Below, in pieces: positions 41,590-49,342 of a stretch of 64,000 nucleotides of DNA; positions within the stretch are counted from its first letter, which is position 1, and every line of letters starts with the position of its first letter. The stretch lies in the NCBI RefSeq assembly GCF_030929555.1, contig NZ_JAVFVT010000034.1, positions 1-64,000 on the forward strand, read 5' to 3'. The notes beneath the pieces are model-generated. The model saw only the letters and a program-made list of their open reading frames with translations. It had not been told where the DNA came from and searched no databases. The translations under genes and the position numbers were made by a program. Origin of the DNA: Paenibacillus sp. LHD-117. GTDB taxonomy: Bacteria; Bacillota; Bacilli; Paenibacillales; Paenibacillaceae.

Positions 41590-42384
41590 ATGCTAGCGGC
41601 AGAACGCCATCGGAGAATCATAGAGAAGCTGGGAGACAGCGGCGCGGTCAAAGTCTCGGAGCTTAGCGAGCTGTTCTCGGTCACGGAGAAGACGGTCCGC
41701 GAGGATCTCGAGAAGCTCGAGGAGAAGGGGCTTCTGAAGCGGACGCACGGAGGTGCGGTGCTGGAGCATGAAGGGGAGGACAGCCTTCTTCCCCTCCAGT
41801 ACCCGAACGCGAAACATCAGCAGGAGAAGACGGCGATCGCCGCGCTGGCGATGAGCTGCATCGAGCCGAACGACATTATCGCGCTGGACGCGGGCAGCTC
41901 GACGCTCGAGCTTGCGAAGCTGCTCCCGAACATGCCGCTTACGGTGCTGACGAACGATCTGCTGATCATTCGGGAGCTGACGGCGAAGGACGCGATCCGC
42001 CTCGTCGTGCCAGGCGGTTACCGCCACAACAATCTGCTCATCGGCGGCGAATCGCAGGAATGGATCAGCCGGCTGAACGTGCACAAGCTGTTCCTGTCGA
42101 CGACGGGCATCCATCCCGAATATGGCCTGACGATCTTCACCGAGGAGTTGGCCAAGCTGAAACGGTTGTACATGGACAACGCGAAACAAACGTACGTGAT
42201 CGCGGATCATAGCAAGTTCGACAAGGGCGCTCTGATCACGTACGCGGCATTGGACGACATTCATTGCATCATTACCGATAGCGGCATTCCGCCCGAAGTA
42301 GCGGCCAAGTACGAAGCACTGGGCTTAACGATCATGAAGGCGGACGCAGCCGCGGGCGGGAGACGAACGAAAGGAAAGGTGTAG
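41590..42384 (+). CDS. DeoR-family transcriptional regulator
   Basis: A 264-residue sugar-phosphate-responsive repressor between kduI and kduD. The N-terminal HTH (ERHRRIIEKLGDSGAVKVSELSELFSVTEKTVREDLEKLEEKGLLKRTHGGAV) is complete. The sensor domain has DAGSSTLELAKLLP and TNDLLIIRELTA, and the C-terminal YVIADHSKFDKGALITYAAL block. A gtggaggag ribosome site precedes it. It probably represses the kduI-deoR-kduD operon until a ketodeoxy-sugar phosphate accumulates; KdgR in this family setting is LacI- or IclR-type elsewhere, so the DeoR type is a variant. Confidence 0.9.
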   Translation: MLAAERHRRIIEKLGDSGAVKVSELSELFSVTEKTVREDLEKLEEKGLLKRTHGGAVLEHEGEDSLLPLQYPNAKHQQEKTAIAALAMSCIEPNDIIALDAGSSTLELAKLLPNMPLTVLTNDLLIIRELTAKDAIRLVVPGGYRHNNLLIGGESQEWISRLNVHKLFLSTTGIHPEYGLTIFTEELAKLKRLYMDNAKQTYVIADHSKFDKGALITYAALDDIHCIITDSGIPPEVAAKYEALGLTIMKADAAAGGRRTKGKV

Positions 42385-42386
42385 GC

Positions 42387-43142
42387 ATGGCATTATTTGA
42401 TCTAACCGGCAAAAAAGCGATCGTCACCGGCGCGGGCCGTGGACTCGGCGAAGCGATCGCGATCGGCCTCGCACAGGCGGGCGCCGACGTGGCGCTCGTC
42501 ACGAACCGGACGCCGGCGGACTCGTCCGCCGCTCGTATTCGGGAGTTGGGACGCAAAGCGATTACGATTCAGGCGGACGTAGCCGATCGCTCCAAGCTGC
42601 CTGGCATCGTGGAACGTACGGTCGACGAGCTCGGCGGCGTTGACATTCTGGTCAACAACGCGGGCATTATTCGCCGCACTCCGGCCGTGGAGCATAGCTA
42701 CGAGGATTGGCAGGATGTGCTGGACGTCAATTTGAATTCGGTGTTCGTCCTTTGCCAGCTGGCGGGCAAGTATATGATCGCGCAGGGCTCCGGCAAAATC
42801 ATCAATATCGCGTCGATGCTGTCTTATCAAGGCGGCATTACGGTGCCGGGTTACGCGTCGAGCAAGCACGCGGTAGCAGGCCTTACGAAAGCGCTCGCGA
42901 ACGAATGGGCCTCGAAGGGGCTGCAAGTGAACGCGATCGCGCCAGGCTATATGAGCACGGACAATACGGAGGCGCTTCGCGAAGATCCGGTGCGCAGCGC
43001 GCAAATTCTGCAGCGTATTCCGGCAGGGCGGTGGGGCACTTCCGAGGACCTGGTAGGCCCGGCTGTCTTCCTTGCCTCGCAGGCATCCGACTACATGAAC
43101 GGCCATATCCTCGCCGTCGACGGCGGTTGGCTGGTTCGTTAA
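42387..43142 (+). CDS. kduD: 2-dehydro-3-deoxy-D-gluconate 5-dehydrogenase (SDR)
   Basis: A 251-residue classical short-chain dehydrogenase, starting 2 bp after the DeoR stop. NAD-binding TGAGRGLGEA (about residues 12-21), NNAG near 88, and the catalytic YASSKHA (YxxxK near 156-160) with the preceding IASMLSYQGG Ser. Product and operon context (kduI upstream) support KduD, which reduces 2,5-diketo-3-deoxygluconate to 2-keto-3-deoxygluconate. A strong terminator follows. Confidence 0.93.
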   Translation: MALFDLTGKKAIVTGAGRGLGEAIAIGLAQAGADVALVTNRTPADSSAARIRELGRKAITIQADVADRSKLPGIVERTVDELGGVDILVNNAGIIRRTPAVEHSYEDWQDVLDVNLNSVFVLCQLAGKYMIAQGSGKIINIASMLSYQGGITVPGYASSKHAVAGLTKALANEWASKGLQVNAIAPGYMSTDNTEALREDPVRSAQILQRIPAGRWGTSEDLVGPAVFLASQASDYMNGHILAVDGGWLVR

Positions 43143-43155
43143 TAGCGTGAACAAG

Positions 43156-43197
43156 AAATCCCTAAGCGGAGAACGACTCTGCTTAGGGATTTTTTTG
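43156..43197 (+). terminator. Intrinsic terminator of the kdu operon
   Basis: A perfect 12-bp stem (aaatccctaagc / gcttagggattt) is followed by a long T-run. Confidence 0.9.
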
Positions 43198-43204
43198 TGC
43201 GCGC

Positions 43205-43402
43205 TCATTCACTGGATTCACGATCCAATCTTCTTTTCTTTCTGAAATCCAACCAATGAACTAGAAACAAAAAGAAATTTATGACAAAAAGGATCACGTT
43301 CAAAATCGAGACCTTGCTTTCTCCGAACCATTCGGTTACTAATTCGTAGCCATATGTGATCGCCAATATGGCTCCTAGAGTCATCCACGCTATAGGTTTC
43401 AA
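43205..43402 (-). CDS. 65-residue two-helix membrane protein
   Basis: TTG 43402 lies 8 nt after aggaggc. Two helices (residues about 2-20 and 32-52) are followed by a strongly charged tail (DFRKKRRLDRESSE). The ribosome site and typical membrane-protein composition support it. It marks the start of the AT-rich bacteriocin region but points away from it. No family recognised. Confidence 0.6.
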   Translation of the reverse strand: MKPIAWMTLGAILAITYGYELVTEWFGESKVSILNVILFVINFFLFLVHWLDFRKKRRLDRESSE

Positions 43403-43481
43403 AAAGTTGAGCCTCCTGCGAAAAGCAAATTCGAAAAAGGAGTAATATTAGCAATCCTATCTCATCTCGAGCGGAGTGGCA

Positions 43482-43495
43482 ATATCCCAAATTGG
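43482..43495. promoter_or_regulatory. Candidate regulator box, upstream copy
   Basis: The reverse complement, ccaatttgggatat, matches ccatttgggatat at 44496-44508 except for one extra A. The two lie on either side of the LuxR-type regulator gene, in opposite orientation. Confidence 0.35.
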
Positions 43496-43643
43496 ATCTA
43501 TACATCACGCAAAATCCGTTTCGGAAATTTCCAATCACTTTTGCGTTGATCTAGTATTTTCCATAATATAGACTAAGAGATATAGGAAAAAAGAACTATT
43601 TTAAGTGATGGGTTCATATAAGGAACGCAAGGGGGAATAAAAA

Positions 43644-44477
43644 TTGGAAAGCACGTTGTTTATGAATGCTGCGGCAGACGCAAAGCGCCTGTGGGTCGAG
43701 TTTTCGGATATTGAACCGTTAAAGGTAATCGAGTGGAAGAGAGCGGTGCGCGAAGCCAGACTAGATATAAACAGCAAAAGATTGTACGGAAAAAAAGCAG
43801 GAAATGGGTTTCGAGAGCTTCAAAACGGATATCGAAGCTTAGTTGATATTGCGGAACCTCGTTGTAGTGAAATACTGCAAAGAACAGCGAAGCCCGCAAT
43901 GTTTATGGTAACAGCCGCAGAAGGTACGGTAATCTCGATGAGCGGACAAGCAGATCTGCTTCGGAGAATGGAAGAGGAACATAATTTGGGGCTGGGAACG
44001 GTTTTTAATTTGCAGAAATCTGGGGTTAATGCCATTACGGTGGCACGAGAACTTAAACGGTGGGTATTTCTGAAAGGTTCGGAGCATGAGCTGCAATTGT
44101 TCGCGAGATGGAGCTGCTTCTGCAGCCCGATTCATCAAGATGAACGGATTGTCGGTTATCTTGATTTGTCTTTTGCTGACGAGGAGGATCATGTGCTGTT
44201 CGCATCCATCTTTGATTTCACGCTGCGTGGGATTGAGGAAGGGCTGCGGCAGCAGAGTCCAGATGCCCGTAAAGAAAGCGTAATGGAACGACTTCGGGAA
44301 TACAAGTTGACCCCGAGAGAGCTGGAGATCGGGTATCTGTGGTTGATGAACAACAGCGTGCGGAGCATAGCGGAGAAACTTGTTTTGACGGAAGGGACAA
44401 CTCGATTAGTCATCAAGAAAGTGTATAAAAAGACAGTGGTGTCGGATAAAGGTGGTTTTTTGAGTAAATTTTTGTAG
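43644..44477 (+). CDS. GAF-like sensor plus LuxR-type HTH regulator
   Basis: A 277-residue regulator with a TTG start behind aaggggg. Residues 20-195 resemble the N-terminal sensor of AcoR-type activators: EWKRAVREARLDINSK, then a GAF-like domain (LQRTAKPAMFMVTAAEGTVISMSG; HNLGLGTVFNLQKSGVNAI; FCSPIHQDERIVGYLDLSF). Instead of an AAA+ domain it ends in a LuxR-type HTH (LTPRELEIGYLWLMNNSVRSIAEKLVLTEGTTRLVIKKVYKK). The combination is uncommon. It lies directly upstream of the bacteriocin genes on the same strand and is their likely regulator. Confidence 0.75.
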   Translation: MESTLFMNAAADAKRLWVEFSDIEPLKVIEWKRAVREARLDINSKRLYGKKAGNGFRELQNGYRSLVDIAEPRCSEILQRTAKPAMFMVTAAEGTVISMSGQADLLRRMEEEHNLGLGTVFNLQKSGVNAITVARELKRWVFLKGSEHELQLFARWSCFCSPIHQDERIVGYLDLSFADEEDHVLFASIFDFTLRGIEEGLRQQSPDARKESVMERLREYKLTPRELEIGYLWLMNNSVRSIAEKLVLTEGTTRLVIKKVYKKTVVSDKGGFLSKFL

Positions 44478-44495
44478 AAATAAGATAAAGTTATA

Positions 44496-44508
44496 CCATT
44501 TGGGATAT
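44496..44508. promoter_or_regulatory. Candidate regulator box, downstream copy
   Basis: ccatttgggatat, nearly the inverted copy of the box at 43482. It lies 19 bp after the regulator gene and in front of the first bacteriocin-region gene. Confidence 0.35.
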
Positions 44509-44610
44509 ATTCATTGATAATTTTGAGGTGTAAAATATGGAATAGAGGGCTAGTGAGCATTGAAGTGCTTGAATGGGGTGTAATTATCAGTCCGACGAGG
44601 TGAGAGACAA

Positions 44611-45021
44611 ATGAATACTACGGCGACGATTGAGCAGGGAAAGACGTTAAGATATGAAAAGGTTGCTTCATTTAGACGCAAGCTGGCGGCTTTTGAAATT
44701 AATGATGCGATTCAGAAGTTTGTTTGGAAACTGTAAGAAAGTGGTGCTCAAAAAAGCTTACCAATGATCTTAACTACATATGTCGTTGAAAGTTTTAATG
44801 GTGAACAAGTCTTAAATATTGAGTTTCTAGTTCTAATTGATCGTGAGGTATCACTAGAAACACCATATAAATATTAAGAGATATTCCAATTGTTAAATGC
44901 GCTAAGTACCAGACATGTAGGTGATCCACATCAAGTTCAAAATACCTTCTATGATCTTGTAAGTTTTATAGAGCAAAAGAAATTACAACACATGACTTAT
45001 GCAGTTAGCGAAATTAATTGA
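44611..45021 (+). pseudogene. GyrI-like effector-binding family protein interrupted by two in-frame TAA codons
   Basis: ATG 44611 has a good cgaggtgaga ribosome site. The same frame continues through TAA at 44734 and TAA at 44875 to TGA at 45019 (136 codons). The whole frame aligns with the intact protein at 45200: the first stop corresponds to Gln (IQSAG / L*ESG), the second to Lys (YKFKP / YKY*E), and GDP, IEQKKLQHMT and similar blocks are conserved. Each stop could result from a single change (CAA or AAA/AAG to TAA). It is most likely a recently inactivated paralogue. Confidence 0.75.
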
Positions 45022-45199
45022 GAACTGTGAAAGTCTATGCTTGAATAAAGCGGTCCCCAAGATACCTGATTTCGACAGCGATTGAACCCTAATTCAGGAT
45101 ACTGCATTCAATTAATTGCTATAGAATATGCTTTCGCGATGTTTACACCAAGGAAATAGCCATATTACATTTACAACACGATGTTGAGGAGTGATGATA

Positions 45200-45676
45200 G
45201 TGCCATACCAAGTAGAAAAGTACGAGTCTCTTAGTTTTGATAATGTCGCCTCGTACAGAGAGCGAATTCTTCAAAATCAGGTGAATAAGGAATTCAATCT
45301 ATTTATGAGAACTATTCAATCAGCTGGCGCTAAAAAAAATGGCCCCCTCATAACCACAACTCATCAAATTGAAACTACTCCTGAAAAGACTCTCGTAGAC
45401 GTAGAGTTTCTAGTGCCGCTTGATCGAAGCATACCACTTGACGGTAAGTATAAGTTTAAGCCAACTTTCAAAATAGCTCATTCACTTAAAGTGACTCACT
45501 ACGGCGATCCGAGACTTATTGAGCACGCTTATAATCATGTTGTCCAGTATATTGAGGAAAATAACCTGAATCAAATCACATCCTTCTATAATATCAGTAG
45601 AAACGATGAGAACATTGCACAAGGAGAAGAACCTATTACTGATATTATGGTTGGTATTAATCCTTCAATTTTATAA
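45200..45676 (+). CDS. GyrI-like/DUF5085-type effector-binding protein
   Basis: About 158 residues; GTG 45200 lies 8 nt after gaggag, better than ATG 45194. The pattern YESLSFDNVASYRERI... YGDPRLIEHAYNHVVQYIEENNL ... EEPITDIMVGINP resembles the GyrI/AraC effector-binding fold, close to what is annotated DUF5085 in Firmicutes. It is the only intact one of three paralogues in this cluster (others at 44611 and 46736). It lies 67 bp before the two bacteriocin precursors. A role in immunity, sensing or as a chaperone of the peptides is possible, but none is shown. Confidence 0.65.
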   Translation: MPYQVEKYESLSFDNVASYRERILQNQVNKEFNLFMRTIQSAGAKKNGPLITTTHQIETTPEKTLVDVEFLVPLDRSIPLDGKYKFKPTFKIAHSLKVTHYGDPRLIEHAYNHVVQYIEENNLNQITSFYNISRNDENIAQGEEPITDIMVGINPSIL

Positions 45677-45684
45677 CGAGCAAG

Positions 45685-45714
45685 TTATATAAATGACTAT
45701 GTCATTTTATATAA
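45685..45714. promoter_or_regulatory. Inverted repeat before the bacteriocin precursors
   Basis: ttatataaatgac and gtcattttatataa are reverse complements except for one extra T, around a TAT centre. It lies 28 bp before the first precursor gene. It could be an operator, or a weak AT-rich terminator of the preceding gene. Confidence 0.5.
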
Positions 45715-45742
45715 AATTTATTATTTAAGGAGGAATATTTAG

Positions 45743-45982
45743 ATGGAAAATGTGTTGCACTCCTCAAGCTTTATGCAACTCGAACAATCCGAACAACTGT
45801 CTGTTTTCGGCGGATGGTCCTGGACGGATTGGTTGGGAGCTGTCGGCGGCGCAGCAGGTGCTGGAGCTACGATTGGTAGCTTTGCTGGACCTGGGGGTTC
45901 TCTTGTCGGCGGTATCGCAGGTGCTGTTGTTGGTAACGCTCTGTATGCGCTTGGCGACTATTATGATAGTCGCAAAAAATAA
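45743..45982 (+). CDS. Class II bacteriocin precursor, peptide 1
   Basis: A 79-residue precursor behind a perfect aaggagga. A double-glycine leader of 24 residues ends LEQSEQLSVFGG, with the hydrophobic -4, -7, -12 positions recognised by C39 peptidases. The mature peptide of 55 residues starts WSWTDWLGAVGG, is rich in Gly and Ala with GxxxG-type motifs (GGSLVGG, GGIAGAVVG), and ends in a charged tail (DYYDSRKK). Together with the gene 19 bp downstream it has the layout of a two-peptide class IIb bacteriocin that inserts in membranes. The exporter at 47113 has the matching peptidase. Confidence 0.9.
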   Translation: MENVLHSSSFMQLEQSEQLSVFGGWSWTDWLGAVGGAAGAGATIGSFAGPGGSLVGGIAGAVVGNALYALGDYYDSRKK

Positions 45983-46001
45983 TAATGATAGGGGTTATTA
46001 A

Positions 46002-46220
46002 ATGTCTACTACACTTGCATTAGGCGCTGGATTTAATGAAATCAGTCTACAAGAATCGATGGACGTCACCGGTGGCAGTTGGGGTGGATTCGTTGCAGCT
46101 GTATTAGGTGCCGCTGGTACCGGTGCTTGGTTGGGAAGTAGAGGCGGATTATATGGTGCTATCGGAGGCGCAGTTGTTGGCGGCATTATCGGTGGCGTTG
46201 TATACGCTGCTGAAAACTAA
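46002..46220 (+). CDS. Class II bacteriocin precursor, peptide 2
   Basis: A 72-residue precursor. The leader of 25 residues ends ISLQESMDVTGG, a double-glycine site. The mature part of 47 residues starts SWGGFVAAVLG and contains several GxxxG motifs (GGLYGAIGGAVVGGIIGG), ending VVYAAEN. It follows peptide 1 by 19 bp with its own ribosome site (gatagggg). The complementary GxxxG motifs suggest helix-helix pairing of the two mature peptides, as in lactococcin G/plantaricin EF-type systems. A long hairpin follows. Confidence 0.9.
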   Translation: MSTTLALGAGFNEISLQESMDVTGGSWGGFVAAVLGAAGTGAWLGSRGGLYGAIGGAVVGGIIGGVVYAAEN

Positions 46221-46235
46221 GTGAAATAATTAGTC

Positions 46236-46278
46236 AAACACTTAAACGCACGCGCTTATCGCTTGCGTTTAAGTGTTT
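46236..46278 (+). terminator. Strong hairpin after the bacteriocin precursors
   Basis: A perfect 15-bp stem (aaacacttaaacgca with tgcgtttaagtgttt) and a 13-nt loop. There is only a short T-run. It may stabilise the precursor message or reduce read-through to the export genes. Confidence 0.75.
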
Positions 46279-46527
46279 GTACAAAACTTACTAATCTCTA
46301 AAAGCAAAACTCAGACCTGAATGCCCGTGAGAACCACCGTCTTCTGCCTCGCAATTGCACTCTTGGACGAGAGCCTGACAATTGATACGATGCTAATCCT
46401 CGGAAGCAAACAGTGGTGCATCCAGCGGTTAGGACACTGGAAATTCTAATTACTCTGTCTCAATTGACTGAATCAAGAGATTTAAGCAAACACTTCTTGC
46501 AAATATGATTATATGAGGAGAGAAACG
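46279..46527. other. Gap before the immunity-type gene
   Basis: About 250 bp with no visible gene. It contains a D-arm-like segment at 46411-46440 but no acceptor, anticodon or T arm of a tRNA. The ribosome site of the next gene (gaggagag) lies at its end. Confidence 0.3.
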
Positions 46528-46743
46528 ATGAATTCAAAAACTCTGATTGTGATTGGCTTTTTACTTTCGATTACATTCCTTTTTCAAGTCATAAAACTAT
46601 GGGATGATCGGACTATGGTGTTTTATATGTATGCGATATTGTTCATACTCACCGTTATATTTAATATCGCACGGTTCAATCAATTTATAAAAAAAAGAAA
46701 TCATAAGGGTGATTCGGGAAAACCAAAGTATAAACATGACTAA
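46528..46743 (+). CDS. Small two-helix membrane protein, probable bacteriocin immunity protein
   Basis: About 71 residues; ATG 46528 lies 6-7 nt after gaggaga, which rules out the ATG at 46513 (the ribosome site). Two helices (residues about 5-25 and 35-55), then a basic tail (RFNQFIKKRNHKGDSGK). Size, position after the precursors and topology are those of class II immunity proteins. No sequence family recognised, so the assignment is by context. Its end overlaps the frame at 46736. Confidence 0.6.
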   Translation: MNSKTLIVIGFLLSITFLFQVIKLWDDRTMVFYMYAILFILTVIFNIARFNQFIKKRNHKGDSGKPKYKHD

Positions 46744-47077
46744 TGCACAGTCTACAATAGGGGCAGAAGTAGTTGAGTTAATTAAGCATTTGGAGAGTCA
46801 ATTCTATGAGAAAAATCGGCCCATAATTACAGCAACTTTTGAGGTAGAGCAACTAAATACCGATCAACTTGTAGATTTAGGTATTTACATTCCTGTTATT
46901 GGGGGAACTGATAATCATCCCGATACCAACAGTTTCTTATGAATGCTTTGGGTAGACTCAATCAAGATTCTATTCAATCTGGTGCCCATTTATAATGTAC
47001 ACATTAATGAAGCTGTGTTTTTTGGTGGAGATGAACTAATCCTTGATACATACGTGCAAATAATTAGCTTTCAATAA
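46736..47077 (+). pseudogene. Third GyrI-like paralogue, truncated and interrupted by an in-frame TGA
   Basis: From ATG 46736 the frame reads to TGA 46940 (68 codons) and continues in the same frame to TAA 47075. The first part (IKHLESQFYEKNRPIITATFEVEQLNTDQLVDLGIYIPV) aligns with residues about 30-75 of the protein at 45200; the last part (FFGGDELILDTYVQI) aligns with its C-terminus (EEPITDIMVGI). The N-terminal 25 residues and a central segment are missing. It is a decayed copy lying between the immunity-type gene and the exporter. Confidence 0.6.
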
Positions 47078-47112
47078 TAGTTATAATTATTAAATATTTT
47101 TGGGAGATTTTT

Positions 47113-49338
47113 ATGATAACGTCAGGTATTAAAAAATATTATTGTGTTAAACAACATGATATAACTGATTGCGGTGCAGCTTGTATGGCCACAATTACAA
47201 GACAGTACGGGTTAAAGTTTCCGATCTCTCTAATACGCGAAGTAGCAGGAACCGACAAGCAAGGTACCAACGTATATGGCCTCATTAAAGCTGCGGAGCA
47301 GCTCGGTTTTACTGCCAGAGGCGTCAAGGGCAATCAAGAAGCTTTTTTCAGCGAGTTCCCACTCCCTGCAATCGCCCATGTTGTCATTGACGGAAGCCTG
47401 CTCCATTATGTCGTCATTCACAAAATTACGAAAAAAGAAGTGCTGATTGCCGATCCTGGCAAAGGACTTGTTAAATATACCCCCGACGATTTCTTTAAAA
47501 TATGGACCGGCGTGCTCATTCTAATGGTGCCGACGCCACAGTTCCGGAAAGGCGACGAAACGAAGGGATTGTTTGCCCGCTTCTTTCATTTGCTGCTGCC
47601 GCAGAAACGAATGATTTTTGGCATTTTTTTGGCTTCTTTGCTGTTTACCGTATTGGGTATTTTCGGCGCCTTCTACTTTCAGTTTCTATTGGATGAAATA
47701 TTGCCTTACAGCATGCAGAAGACGCTGCATATTTTGTCTGTCGGCATCATCGTGTTGTATATTTTCAAGCTGTTGCTGAACGCTTTCCGCACTCATCTTC
47801 TTCTGTATTTGAGCCAAAAGCTAGATATTTCGCTCATTCTTGGTTATTACCATCATGTGCTGAAGCTGCCGATGAGCTTCTTCGGCGCGCGCAAGACCGG
47901 CGAAATTATTTCACGGCTGATGGATGCCTCCAAGGTGAGGGACGCGATATCCAGCGCCACGCTTACCATTATGATCGATATCCTGATGGTTATCGTAGGC
48001 GGCATTATTCTATATTCGCAAAGCTCCATGCTGTTTGGGGTAACGGTCTTGTTAGTTCCGCTTTATCTGGCGCTGGTATGGGGCTTTCATAAACCGTTCG
48101 ACCGCTTGAATCGTGAACAGATGGAGAAAAATGCTCAGCTTACCTCTTATATTGTGGAATCGATTGACGGAATTGAGACGGTCAAAGCGTACCATGCCGA
48201 GTCCAAAGCTAATTTCGAGACGGAACGTAAGTTTGTCGGATTTCTCAAATCGGTATTCAAGTTTGGCGTATTCAATAATGTACAGTCGTCGCTGAAAGGG
48301 CTTGTCCAGTCGGTCGGTGGAGTTGTCATTCTATGGGTTGGCGCGATACAGGTGATGACGGGCGACATGACGATGGGGCAATTGATTACATACAATGCGC
48401 TGCTGGCTTATTTTCTTGAACCGATTCAGAACCTGATCAATCTTCAGCCTACGTTGCAAACAGCGGTAGTAGCCGCGGACAGACTGGGTGAAATATTGGA
48501 TCTAGAAGCGGAGAAAAGCGAGCAGGAAGAGAAAAAGCTGCGGCCTTCGAGCCTGCACGGAACGATAGCGTTGCAAAATGTGGATTTTCGTTATGGAACG
48601 AGGGCTTTGACGCTACAGGATATTAGCCTGACGATCAGACAAGGGGAGAAGGTCGCTTTCGTTGGCGAAAGCGGCTCCGGGAAAACGACGCTGATCAAGC
48701 TGCTGATGCAATTTTACCGGCACGAGAAGGGCGATATTCTGATCAACGATCACAATATTAAAGATATCCATCTCGATTCACTAAGAGAGCGAATGGCTTA
48801 TATCCCGCAAGATACGTTCTTCTTCAGCGGCACGATACGGGAAAATCTATGTCTTGGCGTCGGTGGGGACGAGGACTTCGGGCGTATTGTCGACGCTTGC
48901 AAGACGGCGCAGGCGCATGAATTTATCAATCAATTTCCACTGCGTTACGAAACGATGCTGGAAGAAAATGCGACCAATATTTCCGGTGGACAGAAACAAA
49001 GGCTGGCCATCGCCCGCGCCTTAATAAAAAATCCGGATATTCTCATTATGGACGAGGCTACGAGCAATCTGGACTCCATTACGGAGAAAGCGGTTTCGGA
49101 GACGATTAACGGCTTTGACCATTTGACAACCGTTATTATCGCGCATCGGCTGAGCACGATCATGCGGTGCGACCGCATTTATGTCATGGACCGCGGGCGG
49201 ATTATCGAACAGGGATCTCATTGGGAGCTGCTGGCCCTGCGAGGGAAGTATTACGAGCTTTGGAAGGATCAACTGCCGGGACTGGATGAAGAGAGGTCGC
49301 CTGTACCTCAGTTTGCTGTAGGAGTAGGTGGAGTATAG
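47113..49338 (+). CDS. Bacteriocin exporter: C39 peptidase, membrane domain and ABC ATPase
   Basis: A 741-residue peptidase-containing ABC transporter (PCAT). The C39 peptidase domain (residues 1-135) has the catalytic Cys in QHDITDCGAAC (near 19), His in LLHYVVIH (near 98) and Asp in VLIADPG. Six helices span about 160-430. The ATPase has Walker A GESGSGKTT near 517, signature SGGQKQR near 623, Walker B ILIMDEA near 645 and IIAHRLST. It should cut the double-glycine leaders of the two precursors and export the mature peptides. It is followed by the HlyD and TolC-like genes, so the unit resembles a type I-like tripartite system. The next gene begins 5 bp after its stop. Confidence 0.95.
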   Translation: MITSGIKKYYCVKQHDITDCGAACMATITRQYGLKFPISLIREVAGTDKQGTNVYGLIKAAEQLGFTARGVKGNQEAFFSEFPLPAIAHVVIDGSLLHYVVIHKITKKEVLIADPGKGLVKYTPDDFFKIWTGVLILMVPTPQFRKGDETKGLFARFFHLLLPQKRMIFGIFLASLLFTVLGIFGAFYFQFLLDEILPYSMQKTLHILSVGIIVLYIFKLLLNAFRTHLLLYLSQKLDISLILGYYHHVLKLPMSFFGARKTGEIISRLMDASKVRDAISSATLTIMIDILMVIVGGIILYSQSSMLFGVTVLLVPLYLALVWGFHKPFDRLNREQMEKNAQLTSYIVESIDGIETVKAYHAESKANFETERKFVGFLKSVFKFGVFNNVQSSLKGLVQSVGGVVILWVGAIQVMTGDMTMGQLITYNALLAYFLEPIQNLINLQPTLQTAVVAADRLGEILDLEAEKSEQEEKKLRPSSLHGTIALQNVDFRYGTRALTLQDISLTIRQGEKVAFVGESGSGKTTLIKLLMQFYRHEKGDILINDHNIKDIHLDSLRERMAYIPQDTFFFSGTIRENLCLGVGGDEDFGRIVDACKTAQAHEFINQFPLRYETMLEENATNISGGQKQRLAIARALIKNPDILIMDEATSNLDSITEKAVSETINGFDHLTTVIIAHRLSTIMRCDRIYVMDRGRIIEQGSHWELLALRGKYYELWKDQLPGLDEERSPVPQFAVGVGGV

Positions 49339-49342
49339 CGGT

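Noticed and set aside
44990..45021. Similarity between the end of the 44611 pseudogene (HMTYAVSEIN) and the reverse strand of the 118-bp repeat (MTYAVHEIN)
   Set aside because: The shared DNA is only about 15 bp, which is expected by chance at this sequence length.
46411..46440. tRNA-like segment (D-arm-like ccagcggttaggac)
   Set aside because: No acceptor stem, anticodon stem or T arm with TTCGA could be found around it.
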